Source of the DNA: Roseovarius sp. M141
GTDB taxonomy: Bacteria > Pseudomonadota > Alphaproteobacteria > Rhodobacterales > Rhodobacteraceae
Assembly: GCF_024355225.1 (NCBI RefSeq)
Contig: NZ_VCNH01000008.1
Coordinates: forward strand, 3,038,001-3,102,000
Direction of reading: 5' to 3'
Length of the DNA stretch: 64,000 nt
Position numbers and translations under genes: made by a program. Below are positions 33,278 to 42,911 of this stretch, one piece after another. Each line of letters opens with the position of its first letter. Position 1 is the stretch's first letter. The notes beneath the pieces were generated by a model. That model was not told the DNA's origin and made no database searches. It saw only the letters and a list, made by a program, of their open reading frames with translations.

Positions 33278-34280
33278 ATTGCGCGGATCGTGGCGCACCA
33301 ATCCGTTCGAGAAGGTCCGCAGCGGCAATCGCAGGCGTCGTCAGCCCCTGCGCCACCTCTTCGCCCAACTCACGCATCGCTGTGCGGGCGGGGGGCGTGT
33401 CGAGCTGCGCGAGAAGCGCTTGGCGCACCTCCTCCTGAAACCAATAGCGCGCCTGCGCCGACCGCCGCGCAGCCCAGTGGCCATTTTCGCGCCGCCAGCC
33501 GGTCAGAGCCTCCATTTCGGTCCAGGCAGCCTCCAATCCGGTATCCTCCAGCGCCGATACCATCATCGCCTTGGGGAATCCCTTGGGGTCTTGCGGGCGC
33601 TTGCGCAGCAGGCGCAGGGCGCCCGAATAGTCGGCACAGGTGCGGCTGGCTGCCGCCTTTAGATCGCCATCGGCCTTGTTGATCAGGATGATATCGGCAA
33701 TTTCCATGATGCCGCGCTTGACGCCCTGCAATTCGTCGCCGCCAGCGGGCGCCAGCAGCAACACAAAGAGATCCGACATTTCGGCCACGACCGTTTCGGA
33801 CTGACCAACGCCCACGGTTTCGATCAGCACCACGTCAAACCCCGCCGCCTCGCACAGCGCCACCGCCTCGCGCGAGCGGCGGCCGACACCGCCCAGATGC
33901 GTCTGGCTGGGTGACGGGCGAATAAAGGCATTTGGATCGCGGCTGAGCAGATCCATCCGAGTCTTGTCGCCCAGGATCGACCCCCCGGACCGGGATGAAC
34001 TGGGATCGACCGCCAGCACCGCGACGCGCAGCCCCTGCGCCGTCAACATGCCGCCGAATCCCTCGATAAAAGTCGACTTACCCACCCCCGGCGTGCCGGA
34101 AAGGCCGATGCGCAGCGCCTCGCGCGGCGCGCCATTTGCCCGCGTCAGCGCCTCGATCAGCTGGGCGGCGGCGGCGCGGTGATCGGCGCGGGTGCTTTCG
34201 ACCAATGTAATCGCGCGTGACAATGCGCGTCGATCCCCTTTGACAATCCCGCTCTCAAGCTGTGCAATGTCGATGGTCAT
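33276..34280 (-). CDS. meaB: MeaB/ArgK family GTPase, methylmalonyl-CoA mutase chaperone
   Basis: A 334-residue G3E GTPase. Walker A is SGTPGVGKST (61-70); VDPSSSRSGGSILGDKTRM and VLIETVGVGQSE are the family motifs, and NKADGD confers guanine specificity. MeaB protects and reloads B12-dependent methylmalonyl-CoA mutase. The mutase gene is not in the window, but methylmalonyl-CoA epimerase is (56362). It is divergent from the DUF3108 gene. The last codon lies within a hairpin of the dispersed element. Confidence 0.93.
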   Translation of the reverse strand: MTIDIAQLESGIVKGDRRALSRAITLVESTRADHRAAAAQLIEALTRANGAPREALRIGLSGTPGVGKSTFIEGFGGMLTAQGLRVAVLAVDPSSSRSGGSILGDKTRMDLLSRDPNAFIRPSPSQTHLGGVGRRSREAVALCEAAGFDVVLIETVGVGQSETVVAEMSDLFVLLLAPAGGDELQGVKRGIMEIADIILINKADGDLKAAASRTCADYSGALRLLRKRPQDPKGFPKAMMVSALEDTGLEAAWTEMEALTGWRRENGHWAARRSAQARYWFQEEVRQALLAQLDTPPARTAMRELGEEVAQGLTTPAIAAADLLERIGAPRSAQ

Positions 34281-34381
34281 GGCTGCTCTTGTCCTCGTCT
34301 CCGGTCCGAATACCTATCTGCCGTGCCGGGCGGGGAATTGTCCAGCCCGGTCACAGAACCAATTACGAGGCCGCCTTTCCC

Positions 34382-35101
34382 ATGCGCATCCCTGCCCTTG
34401 CCCTTGTCATCACCGCCCTGTGTCTGACGGCCCAAGCCGCCCCTGCCGCCGAGGCGCGCAGCAGCTATGACGTGCGTCTGCTGGGCCTGCCTGTCGGCCA
34501 GTTGCGCCTTGCCGCGCGCGAGGACGGGGCCGCTTACGCCGTCAGTTCGACCTTCGCCACGACCGGACTTGCGCGCATCGTGGACGCCAGTTTCAGGCTC
34601 AGCGCGCAGGGGCGCATCACCGCAGGCGGCCTTGCGCCCAGCAGATATGACGAACAGATCGACACCGGTGACCGGCGCTCGACCGCGCAGCTCAGCTATG
34701 CGTCCGGCGTACCGCGCATCACCGGCGGCACCGTCGCGGCCAAGGTGGCCGAGGATCCCGATGCGCTGGACCCGCGCGCGCAAAAAGGCAGCGTCGATCC
34801 TCTGACCGCGCTCTACGGCGTTTTGCGCGGCCGTCCCGCAAAAGGGATCTGCCGCTATAGCGTAATCGTCTTTGACGGCGCGCGGCGCGCGGCGCTGGTT
34901 ATGTCCGGGCGCCGCGATGCGGGTGATCTGGTCACTTGTACCGGCGCCTATACCCGCCTTGCCGGATTTTCCGCGTCCGAAATGAAGCGCCAGAGCGTCT
35001 ATTCCTTTTCCATCACCTACGCGCCTGCCGGGGGGGTCATGCAACCGCAGTCACTATCGGTCCGCTCAGGTTATGGCACCGCCGAGTTGACCCGCAAGTA
35101 A
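34382..35101 (+). CDS. DUF3108 domain-containing exported protein
   Basis: A 239-residue protein with a signal peptide (MRIPALALVITALCLTAQAA) and the DUF3108 pattern: YDVRLLGLPVGQLRLAA, VSSTFATTGLARIVDASFR, QKGSVDPLTALYGVLRG. DUF3108 proteins are periplasmic beta-rich proteins of unknown function. The stop directly abuts the hrpB start, so it is co-transcribed with hrpB, though no functional link is known. Confidence 0.85.
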   Translation: MRIPALALVITALCLTAQAAPAAEARSSYDVRLLGLPVGQLRLAAREDGAAYAVSSTFATTGLARIVDASFRLSAQGRITAGGLAPSRYDEQIDTGDRRSTAQLSYASGVPRITGGTVAAKVAEDPDALDPRAQKGSVDPLTALYGVLRGRPAKGICRYSVIVFDGARRAALVMSGRRDAGDLVTCTGAYTRLAGFSASEMKRQSVYSFSITYAPAGGVMQPQSLSVRSGYGTAELTRK

Positions 35102-37540
35102 ATGACGCCGGACCTGCCCATCACCGAAGTTATTCCGCCACTGATCAAGGCGCTGCGCAGCCGTGGCCGGGCCGTTCTTCAGGCGCCGCCGGGTGCAGGC
35201 AAGACGACGCTGGTGCCGCTGGCATTGCTTGACGCCGGGGTGGCGCCGGGCCGCATCGTCATGCTGGAGCCACGCCGGTTGGCCGCGCGCGCCGCCGCCG
35301 AACGCATGGCCCAAACGCTGGGCGAGGAGGTCGGCCAGACCGTCGGCTACCGCGTGCGCGGCGAGGCAAAAGTATCAAAATCCACCCGGATCGAGGTGGT
35401 GACAACCGGCATTTTGACCCGCCGCATCCAGTCCGACCCGGAGCTGGCAGGCGTCGGCGCCGTGATCTTCGACGAATTTCACGAACGTAGCCTCGACAGC
35501 GATCTGGGCCTTGCGCTGTGTCTGGAAATCGCCGGAGCATTGCGGCCAGATCTGCTGCTGCTGGCGATGTCCGCCACGCTGGACGCCGCCCCAGTGGCGG
35601 TGCTGATGGGGGATGCGCCGCTGATCACATCACAGGGGCGCGCCTATCCGGTCGAAACGCGGTGGTTGGACCGCCCCGTGCCCAAGGCGCAGCGATTCGA
35701 GGTCGCGCTGGCCGATCTGACCTGCACCGCGCTGGAGCAAACGACGGGCGGCGTGCTGGTATTCCTGCCCGGCGAGGGCGAGATTCGGCGGCTGGAGGGG
35801 CTGCTGGCCCCGCACATACCTGTCGGCTGTGTCATCCGCCCCCTCTTTGGCGCGATGGATTTTACCGCCCAGCGCGCAGCGATCGCTCCCGAAGCATCGG
35901 CGCGCAAGATCGTGCTGGCGACCTCCATCGCGGAAACCTCGCTGACGATTGAGGGCATCCGCACCGTGGTCGACGGCGGGCGCGCCCGGCGCGCGCGGTT
36001 CGATCCCGCATCGGGCATGGCCCGGCTGGTGACGGAGCCGGTCTCGCGGGCCGAGGCGACCCAGCGGCAGGGCCGCGCGGGGCGGGTGGCGCCCGGCGCC
36101 TGCTACCGCCTGTGGACGCGCGGCGAAGAGGGCGCTCTGCCCGCCTTTCCCCCGGCAGAGATCGAGGCGGCGGACCTTGCCCCTCTGGCGCTGGAACTGG
36201 CCCTGTGGGGCGCCGCGCCCGATCAGATCCCGTTGCTGACCCAGCCCAACCCCGGCAGCTATGGCGAGGCGCAGGCCCTGCTGATGATGCTGGGGGCGCT
36301 GGATGGCGCGAGCCACATCACTGCCCACGGACGCGCGCTGGCTGCACTGCCGCTGCACCCGCGCCTTGCGCATATGCTGGCACTGGCCGGGCCGGACGCG
36401 GCCCCGCTGGCGGCGCTGCTGTCCGATCGCGATCCGCTACCGCGCAGCGCGCCTGCCGATCTGGTCCTGCGCCTGAAGGCAATCCGCAACCCCAAAGGCC
36501 CGCATCCCTACCCGCCCAGCCGCGCCGTCCTGCACCGCATCGCACAGGAGGCGCGTCGCCTGCGCAGCACGACAAAACCGCCCGGCGAACCAATCAGCGA
36601 TGCCGAAATGGCCGCCCTCGCCTATCCCGACCGGATCGGTCTGCGCCGGCCCGGCGACGCGCCGCGCTATCTGTTGTCCGGCGGCAAGGGCGCAATGCTG
36701 GACGCGACCGATACCTTGGCCGGCCAGCGCCTGATCGTGGTGACGGACACCGACGGCAACCCGCGTGAGGCCCGCATCCGGCAGGCCATCGCGCTCAGCG
36801 ACGCGGGGCTGCGCAGGCTTTTCGCGGATCAGATTGCTTGGCACGATGTCTGCGCTTGGTCGCGCCGCGAAGGCCGCGTGCTGACGCGCCAGCAGGAACG
36901 CTTTGGTGCGCTGGTGCTGGAGGATCGCCAGTGGAAGGGCGCGCCGCAGGCCGCTGTCGCGCGCGCAATGCTGGATGGCGTGCGCGACATTGGCCTGATC
37001 TGGACGGATGCCGCCCGCCGCTTTGCGGCGCGTGTGGCATTGGGGCGGGCCGCAGGGATGGACCTGCCCGATATGTCTGATGCCGCGTTGCTGGACCGTC
37101 TGGAGGCGTGGCTACTGCCCTATCTGGATGGCGTGAAATCGGCGCAGGATTGGCGCCGTTTCGACATATTGGAGGCGCTGCGCGCGCAGTTGGACTGGGA
37201 CGCCATGCAGGCGCTGGACACGGCAACGCCCGCGCGGTTCACCACGCCGCTGGGCCGCGACATTCCCATCGATTATGGCATCGATCCCCCCGAAATCCAG
37301 CTGCGCCTGCAAGAGATGTTCGGCCAGACCACCCACCCGATGCTGGGCCGCACGCCCCTGCGCGTGACGCTGTTGTCACCAGCCGGGCGCCCCGTTCAGA
37401 CGACACAGGACATTCCCGGATTTTGGGACAACTCCTACGGCGATGTGCGGCGCGACATGCGCGGGCGTTATCCGCGTCACCCTTGGCCGGAAGACCCCCG
37501 ACAGGCCGACCCTACGCTGCGCGCCAAACCGCGCAAATAA
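35102..37540 (+). CDS. hrpB: ATP-dependent helicase HrpB
   Basis: An 812-residue DEAH-box helicase. Walker A is PPGAGKTT (29-36), the DExH box DEFHER (124-129), followed by SATLD (motif III) and the motif VI segment RQGRAGRVAPG. The C-terminal HrpB-specific region ends with RDIPIDYG, PVQTTQDIPGFW and YPRHPWPEDP. The length matches HrpB. Its cellular role is poorly known. The ATG follows the DUF3108 stop without a gap. Confidence 0.95.
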   Translation: MTPDLPITEVIPPLIKALRSRGRAVLQAPPGAGKTTLVPLALLDAGVAPGRIVMLEPRRLAARAAAERMAQTLGEEVGQTVGYRVRGEAKVSKSTRIEVVTTGILTRRIQSDPELAGVGAVIFDEFHERSLDSDLGLALCLEIAGALRPDLLLLAMSATLDAAPVAVLMGDAPLITSQGRAYPVETRWLDRPVPKAQRFEVALADLTCTALEQTTGGVLVFLPGEGEIRRLEGLLAPHIPVGCVIRPLFGAMDFTAQRAAIAPEASARKIVLATSIAETSLTIEGIRTVVDGGRARRARFDPASGMARLVTEPVSRAEATQRQGRAGRVAPGACYRLWTRGEEGALPAFPPAEIEAADLAPLALELALWGAAPDQIPLLTQPNPGSYGEAQALLMMLGALDGASHITAHGRALAALPLHPRLAHMLALAGPDAAPLAALLSDRDPLPRSAPADLVLRLKAIRNPKGPHPYPPSRAVLHRIAQEARRLRSTTKPPGEPISDAEMAALAYPDRIGLRRPGDAPRYLLSGGKGAMLDATDTLAGQRLIVVTDTDGNPREARIRQAIALSDAGLRRLFADQIAWHDVCAWSRREGRVLTRQQERFGALVLEDRQWKGAPQAAVARAMLDGVRDIGLIWTDAARRFAARVALGRAAGMDLPDMSDAALLDRLEAWLLPYLDGVKSAQDWRRFDILEALRAQLDWDAMQALDTATPARFTTPLGRDIPIDYGIDPPEIQLRLQEMFGQTTHPMLGRTPLRVTLLSPAGRPVQTTQDIPGFWDNSYGDVRRDMRGRYPRHPWPEDPRQADPTLRAKPRK

Positions 37541-37649
37541 CAGGCCGTCTGGGGCCGATTCGCTGCGCCATCATTTGCAAAAATGCCCGATGCGGCGTAG
37601 ATTGCAGTGTCGCATATAACAAAAACCATAAAGCGGTGAGGCAATCGAC

Positions 37650-38114
37650 ATGACCAATGGACTCAAAAAGGCATGGACCGAGCTGGTTCAACCCCTGCTG
37701 CGCCGTCCGCGCGAACATCAGGTGGCTGCGCTATGCTGGCGCGACGCAGAGGGCGGCGATGGCATCGAGATCCTGCTGATCACCAGCCGCGGCACCGGGC
37801 GCTGGGTCATGCCAAAGGGCTGGCCCATCGAAGGACTGACCGGCGCCGAGGCCGCCCTGCGCGAAGCGTGGGAAGAGGCCGGCGTCACCGGTGCGCCGCC
37901 TGCCGCGACGCCCATTGGCAGCTATGATTACGGCAAAACCCAAGAATCCGGCTATGATCTGGCGGTCGCCGTGCAGGTCTATAAGCTGCATGTGCAGGGA
38001 TTGTCAGACAGCTTTCCCGAATCCGGCGAACGCCGACGGGCCTGGGTCAGCCCGGCCAAGGCCGCAACCATGGTGCGCGAACCCGGGCTTCAGGACATTC
38101 TGCGCGCGCTCTGA
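37650..38114 (+). CDS. NUDIX hydrolase
   Basis: A 154-residue protein with a Nudix box spanning residues 57-79 (GWPIEGLTGAEAALREAWEE continuing AGV). The catalytic REAWEEAGV part is complete, while the first Glu of the classical box is Leu63. Similar boxes occur in diphosphoinositol/diadenosine polyphosphate hydrolases, which fits the MPKGW start of the box. The substrate is unknown. It begins 109 bases after hrpB. Confidence 0.9.
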   Translation: MTNGLKKAWTELVQPLLRRPREHQVAALCWRDAEGGDGIEILLITSRGTGRWVMPKGWPIEGLTGAEAALREAWEEAGVTGAPPAATPIGSYDYGKTQESGYDLAVAVQVYKLHVQGLSDSFPESGERRRAWVSPAKAATMVREPGLQDILRAL

Positions 38115-38205
38115 CGCTGGTGGTGCCCCCTGCCCGCGAAAGACATTGATCCACCCGCCGTTCCTGTCTAATGCGTTTTGTCATATCTCTGACCCAAGAG
38201 GTGTG

Positions 38206-38245
38206 GCAAAACGCGCGCAACGCTCAACCGTTTCGCGCGTTTTGC
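38206..38245. repeat. Inverted repeat upstream of the phosphate transporter
   Basis: GCAAAACGCGCG (38206-38217) pairs perfectly with CGCGCGTTTTGC (38234-38245) over a 16-base loop. It lies between the Nudix gene and the transporter and may be a terminator for the former or a regulatory hairpin for the latter. Confidence 0.5.
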
Positions 38246-38315
38246 GTTTGGGCGGATGCTACTGAAGGACGCGCAAGGCTATACCCCGGCGGCGACACAT
38301 CAAGGCGGACGAATT

Positions 38316-39794
38316 TTGGCCAAAACCCCCGATACCCGCAACTGGAGCACGATCGACAAGGATCTCAGCCGGATTTCCCATGTCGAAACGGCAGCCGCCT
38401 ACGCCGCCCGCCCGCTGATCGCCACCGGCGTTGCGCTGGCCTTTATCGTTCTGGCCGGGCTGGCCGCCGCCGTCTTCTTTGTGCAGACGCCGACCAGTAG
38501 CATCGTCGTGGCGGCTGCCGTCTTTGGCGCCTACATGGCGCTGAATATCGGCGCCAATGACGTGGCCAACAACATGGGCCCGGCAGTGGGCGCAGGGGCG
38601 CTGTCGATGGGCGGCGCCATCGCCATCGCCGTCGTGTTTGAAAGCGCCGGCGCGCTGCTGGCCGGCGGCGACGTGGTGTCGACCATCTCCAAGGGCATCA
38701 TTGACCCCGCTGGCGTGGCCGAGACACGCGTTTTTGTCTGGGCGATGATGGCGGCACTGATATCGGCCGCGCTCTGGGTCAATCTGGCGACCAAGATCGG
38801 CGCGCCGGTCTCGACCACCCATTCGGTGGTCGGTGGCGTCATGGGCGCGGGGATCGCAGCCGCAGGGTTTTCCGCTGTCAACTGGCCCACCATGGCCGCA
38901 ATCGCCGCCAGCTGGGTCATCTCGCCCATGCTCGGCGGTATTGTCGCCGCCGCGTTCCTTGCCCTCATCAAAAGCCGGATCCTCTATCAGGAGGACAAGA
39001 TCGCGGCCTCCCGCCGGTGGGTGCCGATCCTGGTCGGTATCATGGCCGGCACGTTTGCGACCTACCTCGCCCTCAAGGGGCTCAAGAGCGTGATCAAGAT
39101 CGACATGCCCACCGCGCTGTTGATCGGCGCCGCTCTGGGAACAGCGACATGGGCACTCACGCGCCCGATGATTCGGCGCAAGTCGCAGGGCATGGAGAAC
39201 CGCAATAAATCGGTCAAGGTGCTGTTCGGGCTGCCCCTGATCTTTTCCGCAGCGCTTTTGTCTTTTGCCCATGGCGCCAATGACGTGGCAAATGCGGTCG
39301 GCCCGCTGGCGGCGATCGTGCATGCGGTCCAGGCCGGAGACGTGGCCGCAGACGTGCAGATTCCCACCTGGGTCATGGTCATCGGCGCGCTAGGCATTTC
39401 GTTCGGCCTGTTCCTCTTTGGGCCGAAGCTGATCCGTATGGTCGGCAGCCAGATCACGAAACTGAACCCGATGCGCGCCTATTGCGTCGCGCTGTCGGCA
39501 GCGATGACCGTCATCGTCGCCAGTTGGCTGGGGCTGCCGGTCAGCTCGACCCACATCGCGGTCGGTGGCGTCTTTGGCGTCGGCTTTTACCGCGAGTGGC
39601 ACATGGAGCGGCGGCGGCGGCAAAATCTGCCCGTGCGCAGCGAGAGCCCAAGTATCGAGCCTGATGAGCGGCAGCGCCGCAAGCTGGTCCGCCGCAGCCA
39701 CTTTATGACCATCGTCGCGGCCTGGGTCATCACCGTGCCCGCCGCCGCACTGATGTCCGCAGGTATCTTCGCGCTGCTGAACCTGCTGCAGTAA
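38316..39794 (+). CDS. Inorganic phosphate transporter, PiT family
   Basis: A membrane protein of about 492 residues with the duplicated PiT signature: GANDVANNMGPAVGAGAL in the first half and AHGANDVANAVGPLAAI in the second, each followed by the G-PVSTTH / PVSSTH motif. It takes up phosphate with H+ or Na+. The start is probably TTG 38316 (AAGGCGG upstream; protein MAKTPDTRNWSTIDKDL); an in-frame ATG at 38256 has no RBS. No pho box was recognised. It is followed by a terminator. Confidence 0.93.
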   Translation: MAKTPDTRNWSTIDKDLSRISHVETAAAYAARPLIATGVALAFIVLAGLAAAVFFVQTPTSSIVVAAAVFGAYMALNIGANDVANNMGPAVGAGALSMGGAIAIAVVFESAGALLAGGDVVSTISKGIIDPAGVAETRVFVWAMMAALISAALWVNLATKIGAPVSTTHSVVGGVMGAGIAAAGFSAVNWPTMAAIAASWVISPMLGGIVAAAFLALIKSRILYQEDKIAASRRWVPILVGIMAGTFATYLALKGLKSVIKIDMPTALLIGAALGTATWALTRPMIRRKSQGMENRNKSVKVLFGLPLIFSAALLSFAHGANDVANAVGPLAAIVHAVQAGDVAADVQIPTWVMVIGALGISFGLFLFGPKLIRMVGSQITKLNPMRAYCVALSAAMTVIVASWLGLPVSSTHIAVGGVFGVGFYREWHMERRRRQNLPVRSESPSIEPDERQRRKLVRRSHFMTIVAAWVITVPAAALMSAGIFALLNLLQ

Positions 39795-39902
39795 CCACGT
39801 CCGCCGCATTTCCCCGGCGCTTTCAGCTTTTCACATGGCGGCTGTGGCATTGTTGGAACCTCAGCAGGTTCAGGACGGAAATCACAAGCGATCATACGAA
39901 AT

Positions 39903-39933
39903 ATGGCCGCGACTCGCCGAGCCACGGCCATTT
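39903..39933 (+). terminator. Terminator of the phosphate transporter gene
   Basis: ATGGCCG (39903-39909) pairs with CGGCCAT (39925-39931), with an inner CTCG/CGAG stem, and is followed by TTTCTCATTT. The rest of the gap to gcrA (39934-40030) shows only an 18-base sequence shared with 49691-49708. Confidence 0.6.
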
Positions 39934-40030
39934 CTCATTTCTGGAACACCTGACAAGAGTCGAGGCGTCATACCCCATCACACGAAATGCGCCACCAATC
40001 CGGCGGGGCCTTGCATATCCGAAATCCGGC

Positions 40031-40648
40031 TTAGCGCCGCCGGTCGCGGCGCGAGCTCATCGGCTGGAACGCGACACCGACATGTGCCTCGCAATAGGGC
40101 TTGCCCGCTTGGGACGGCAGGCCGCAGAACCAGAAATCGTCGGTCGCCGGGTCGCCCACTGGCCACTTGCAGGTCCGCGATGTCAGCTCCATCAGTGACA
40201 GCCTCTTCGCCTTCTTCTCAACTTCGTTGACCTTTGCCAATGCCTTGGGGTCAATCTCGTTGGCGGAGGGTTGCGGCGGCAGTGGCTGTCCGGCGGGAAT
40301 GATCGGCTTGATCCGCGTGACAGGCGCGCGCTCTTCCTCTTCGGGCTCGGGGGCCGGTTCTGCCTTGGCGGCGGGCTTCTCCGCGGGCGCCTTGGTGGGC
40401 TTGGCCGCAGGCCGCAGCGGGGCCTTGGCCGCCGGTTTGACGTCGGCCTCTGCCGGGGCCGGGCTGGCAGTTTGCGCAGACGCGGCAGCGGCAGCACCGC
40501 CGTTGCGGTTCGACAGGCCCAGCCTGTGGACCTTGCCGATCACGGCGTTGCGGGTAACACCGCCCAGCTCCTTGGCGATCTGGCTGGCCGACTGGCCCTC
40601 GCCCCACATTTTCTTCAGCAGTTCGACGCGATCATCGCTCCAGGACAT
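40031..40648 (-). CDS. gcrA: GcrA cell cycle regulator
   Basis: A 205-residue protein with the GcrA N-terminal DNA-binding HTH (MSWSDDRVELLKKMW, ASQIAKELGGVTRNAVIGKV, HRLGLSNR), a long Pro/Ala/Lys linker, and the C-terminal sigma70-contacting part (RTCKWPVGDP, DFWFCGLPSQAGKPYCEAH). GcrA activates genes with CcrM-methylated GANTC sites. The ATG at 40648 gives the conserved N-terminus. It is divergent from the ABC-2 permease gene. Confidence 0.96.
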   Translation of the reverse strand: MSWSDDRVELLKKMWGEGQSASQIAKELGGVTRNAVIGKVHRLGLSNRNGGAAAAASAQTASPAPAEADVKPAAKAPLRPAAKPTKAPAEKPAAKAEPAPEPEEEERAPVTRIKPIIPAGQPLPPQPSANEIDPKALAKVNEVEKKAKRLSLMELTSRTCKWPVGDPATDDFWFCGLPSQAGKPYCEAHVGVAFQPMSSRRDRRR

Positions 40649-40805
40649 GGACCCGTTCCTATAACCAAGGGCGGCCCGCATCAGATCGCGCCGCCCTGCA
40701 AATTTCTTGAGATCCCTATTCTAATCACTCACGCTTGAGTTACAAGGCATCGATACATATCAGCGCCGGGCAAACCCGCGCGGCAGGACGATTCAGGAGC
40801 CTTTC

Positions 40806-41609
40806 ATGCACGATTTTGCGAAAATGGGCACGCGCCGCTTTGGCCGCGTCAACTGGCTGGGCGTCGCCACGCTCTGCTCGCGCGAGATGCAGCGTTTCAT
40901 GGCGGTCTGGACCCAGACACTGCTGGCGCCGCTGGCCACGGCGGCGCTTTTCATGCTTATCTTTACCATCGCTATCGGCCCTACACGCGGCGAGGTGATG
41001 GGCGTACCCTTCACGCATTTCATCGCGCCCGGTATCCTGATGATGACCGTGATCCAGAACGCATTTGCCAACACGTCATCCTCCATCGTCATCGGCAAGG
41101 TGCAGGGAAATATCGTCGACACGCTCATGCCGCCGCTCAGCCCGGCCGAACTGGTGGTGGGCTATCTGGTCGGGGCGATCGGTCGGGGCCTGTTCGTGGC
41201 GGTCGCGATCGCACTGGGGCTGGCGATCTTCCTCGGGATCACGCCGACACACCCGGTGCTGCTGCTGGGGTACGTGATCCTCGGCTCGGCCTTCATGGGC
41301 GCGGTCGGTATTGTCGCGGGCGTTTTCGCCAACAAATTCGATCAGATGGCGGCGATCACGAATTTCATCGTCACGCCCCTCGCGTTCCTGTCAGGCACGT
41401 TTTACTCGATCGATGCGCTGCCGCCCATGCTGAAGACGATCACCTATTTCAACCCGATTTTCTACCTCATTGACGGGCTGCGCTATGCGATGCTGGGCGT
41501 ATCGGACAGCGCTCCGGCCTTGGGCGTTGCCGTCGCGCTTGGCTCTACAATGGCGGTCAGCGGCATCGCGCTGGCGATGTTTGCGCGGGGCTACCGGCTG
41601 AAGGCGTAA
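40806..41609 (+). CDS. ABC-2 type transporter permease
   Basis: A 267-residue permease with about six membrane helices (for example ATAALFMLIFTIAIG, GRGLFVAVAIALGLAIFLG, GAVGIVAGVFANKFDQ). The C-terminal ABC-2 signature is TPLAFLSGTFYSIDALPPML. It resembles YadH-type exporters. No ATPase gene is adjacent, so its partner is elsewhere. It lies between gcrA and argD on the same strand as argD, with 66 bases to the argD start. Confidence 0.9.
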   Translation: MHDFAKMGTRRFGRVNWLGVATLCSREMQRFMAVWTQTLLAPLATAALFMLIFTIAIGPTRGEVMGVPFTHFIAPGILMMTVIQNAFANTSSSIVIGKVQGNIVDTLMPPLSPAELVVGYLVGAIGRGLFVAVAIALGLAIFLGITPTHPVLLLGYVILGSAFMGAVGIVAGVFANKFDQMAAITNFIVTPLAFLSGTFYSIDALPPMLKTITYFNPIFYLIDGLRYAMLGVSDSAPALGVAVALGSTMAVSGIALAMFARGYRLKA

Positions 41610-41675
41610 TGCGCGCCGATTGACAGCGCGCAGCGCCTGAGTCACTCCTTGCAGCCTCAAGTCAAGGAAAACGCC

Positions 41676-42851
41676 ATGATCCCGACCGTTCTGCCAACCT
41701 ATAACCGCGCGCCCCTAACATTTGTAAAGGGCGAAGGCAGCTGGCTGATCGAGGCGGATGGACGCCGATTTCTCGATCTCGGCGCCGGCATCGCGGTCAA
41801 CGCGCTGGGCCACGCGCATCCCGCGCTGGTCGCGGCGTTGACGGCGCAGGCGCAGGCGCTCTGGCATACGTCTAACCTCTACAACATCCCGGCCCAACAA
41901 GAGCTGGCCGACCGTCTGGCAGCCGCAACCTTCGCCGACACGGTTTTTTTCACCAATTCCGGAACAGAAGCCTGCGAACTGGCGGTGAAAATGGCCCGCC
42001 GCCATTTTTACGATGCAGGCCAACCGAGTCGGACCCATATCATCGGGTTCGAAGGGTCTTTTCATGGGCGCTCTGCCGCCGGTATCGCTGCCGCCGGATC
42101 AGAAAAGATGACCAAGGGATTTGGCCCCTTGCTGCCCGGCTTCACCCATCTGCCGTGGGGGGATCACGACGCGCTGCAGGCTGCGATCTCCGACCAGACT
42201 GCCGCAATCCTGATCGAACCGGTCCAGGGCGAAGGCGGCATCCGTCCCCTGCCCGATGTCTGCCTCAAGGGGCTGCGCGATCTGTGCGACGAACATGGTA
42301 TCCTTCTGATCCTGGACGAGGTGCAATGCGGCATGGGCCGTACCGGGCGCCTTTTTGCGCATGAATGGGCCGGAATTGACCCCGACATCATGATGGTGGC
42401 CAAAGGCATTGGAGGCGGCTTCCCGCTTGGCGCGGTCCTTGCGACTGAACATGCTGCCGCTGCAATGGTCGCGGGCACGCACGGCTCCACCTATGGCGGC
42501 AACCCGCTGGCCTGCGCGGTCGGCTGCGCCGTGATGGACCAGATCGCCACCGAAGATTTCCTGCAAGATGTGCGCGCCCGCTCAGGCTATATGCGCCAGC
42601 GGCTCGAGGCGCTGGTTGCGACGCATCCGGACGTCTTCGAGGAAGTGCGCGGTAGCGGCCTGATGCTGGGCCTCAAATGCAAGGTGCCCAACACGGACCT
42701 GTTGAATGCCTGCTATGCCCAGCAACTCTGCACGGTGCCTGCGGCTGACAACGTCCTGCGCCTGCTTCCTCCGCTCAACATTTCAGAATCCGACATCGCC
42801 GAGGCGCTCAACCGCCTCGACAACGCCGCGGCAGCGCTTTCTTCTTGCTGA
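41676..42851 (+). CDS. argD: Acetylornithine/succinyldiaminopimelate aminotransferase ArgD
   Basis: A 391-residue class III PLP aminotransferase: [43 protein letters not shown] and the Schiff-base lysine in [14 protein letters not shown]. It makes N-acetylornithine in arginine synthesis and may also serve lysine synthesis. AAGGAAA precedes ATG 41676. The last codons (Ser-Ser-Cys-stop) come from the dispersed element that begins at 42839. argF follows 60 bases later. Confidence 0.96.
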   Translation: MIPTVLPTYNRAPLTFVKGEGSWLIEADGRRFLDLGAGIAVNALGHAHPALVAALTAQAQALWHTSNLYNIPAQQELADRLAAATFADTVFFTNSGTEACELAVKMARRHFYDAGQPSRTHIIGFEGSFHGRSAAGIAAAGSEKMTKGFGPLLPGFTHLPWGDHDALQAAISDQTAAILIEPVQGEGGIRPLPDVCLKGLRDLCDEHGILLILDEVQCGMGRTGRLFAHEWAGIDPDIMMVAKGIGGGFPLGAVLATEHAAAAMVAGTHGSTYGGNPLACAVGCAVMDQIATEDFLQDVRARSGYMRQRLEALVATHPDVFEEVRGSGLMLGLKCKVPNTDLLNACYAQQLCTVPAADNVLRLLPPLNISESDIAEALNRLDNAAAALSSC

Positions 42852-42894
42852 AAATATCCTCGGGGGTCCGGGGGCAGACAGCCCCCGGACCCCC
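42839..42894 (+). repeat. Dispersed 3'-end element overlapping the argD stop
   Basis: TTCTTCTTGC then AAAATATCCTCGGGGG (42839-42866) runs through the argD stop codon (42849-42851). It continues into a perfect 14-bp stem (42862-42875 with 42881-42894), loop AGACA. It may attenuate argD-argF transcription or protect the argD 3' end. Confidence 0.75.
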
Positions 42895-42911
42895 GACAAT
42901 TGGGACCGACA

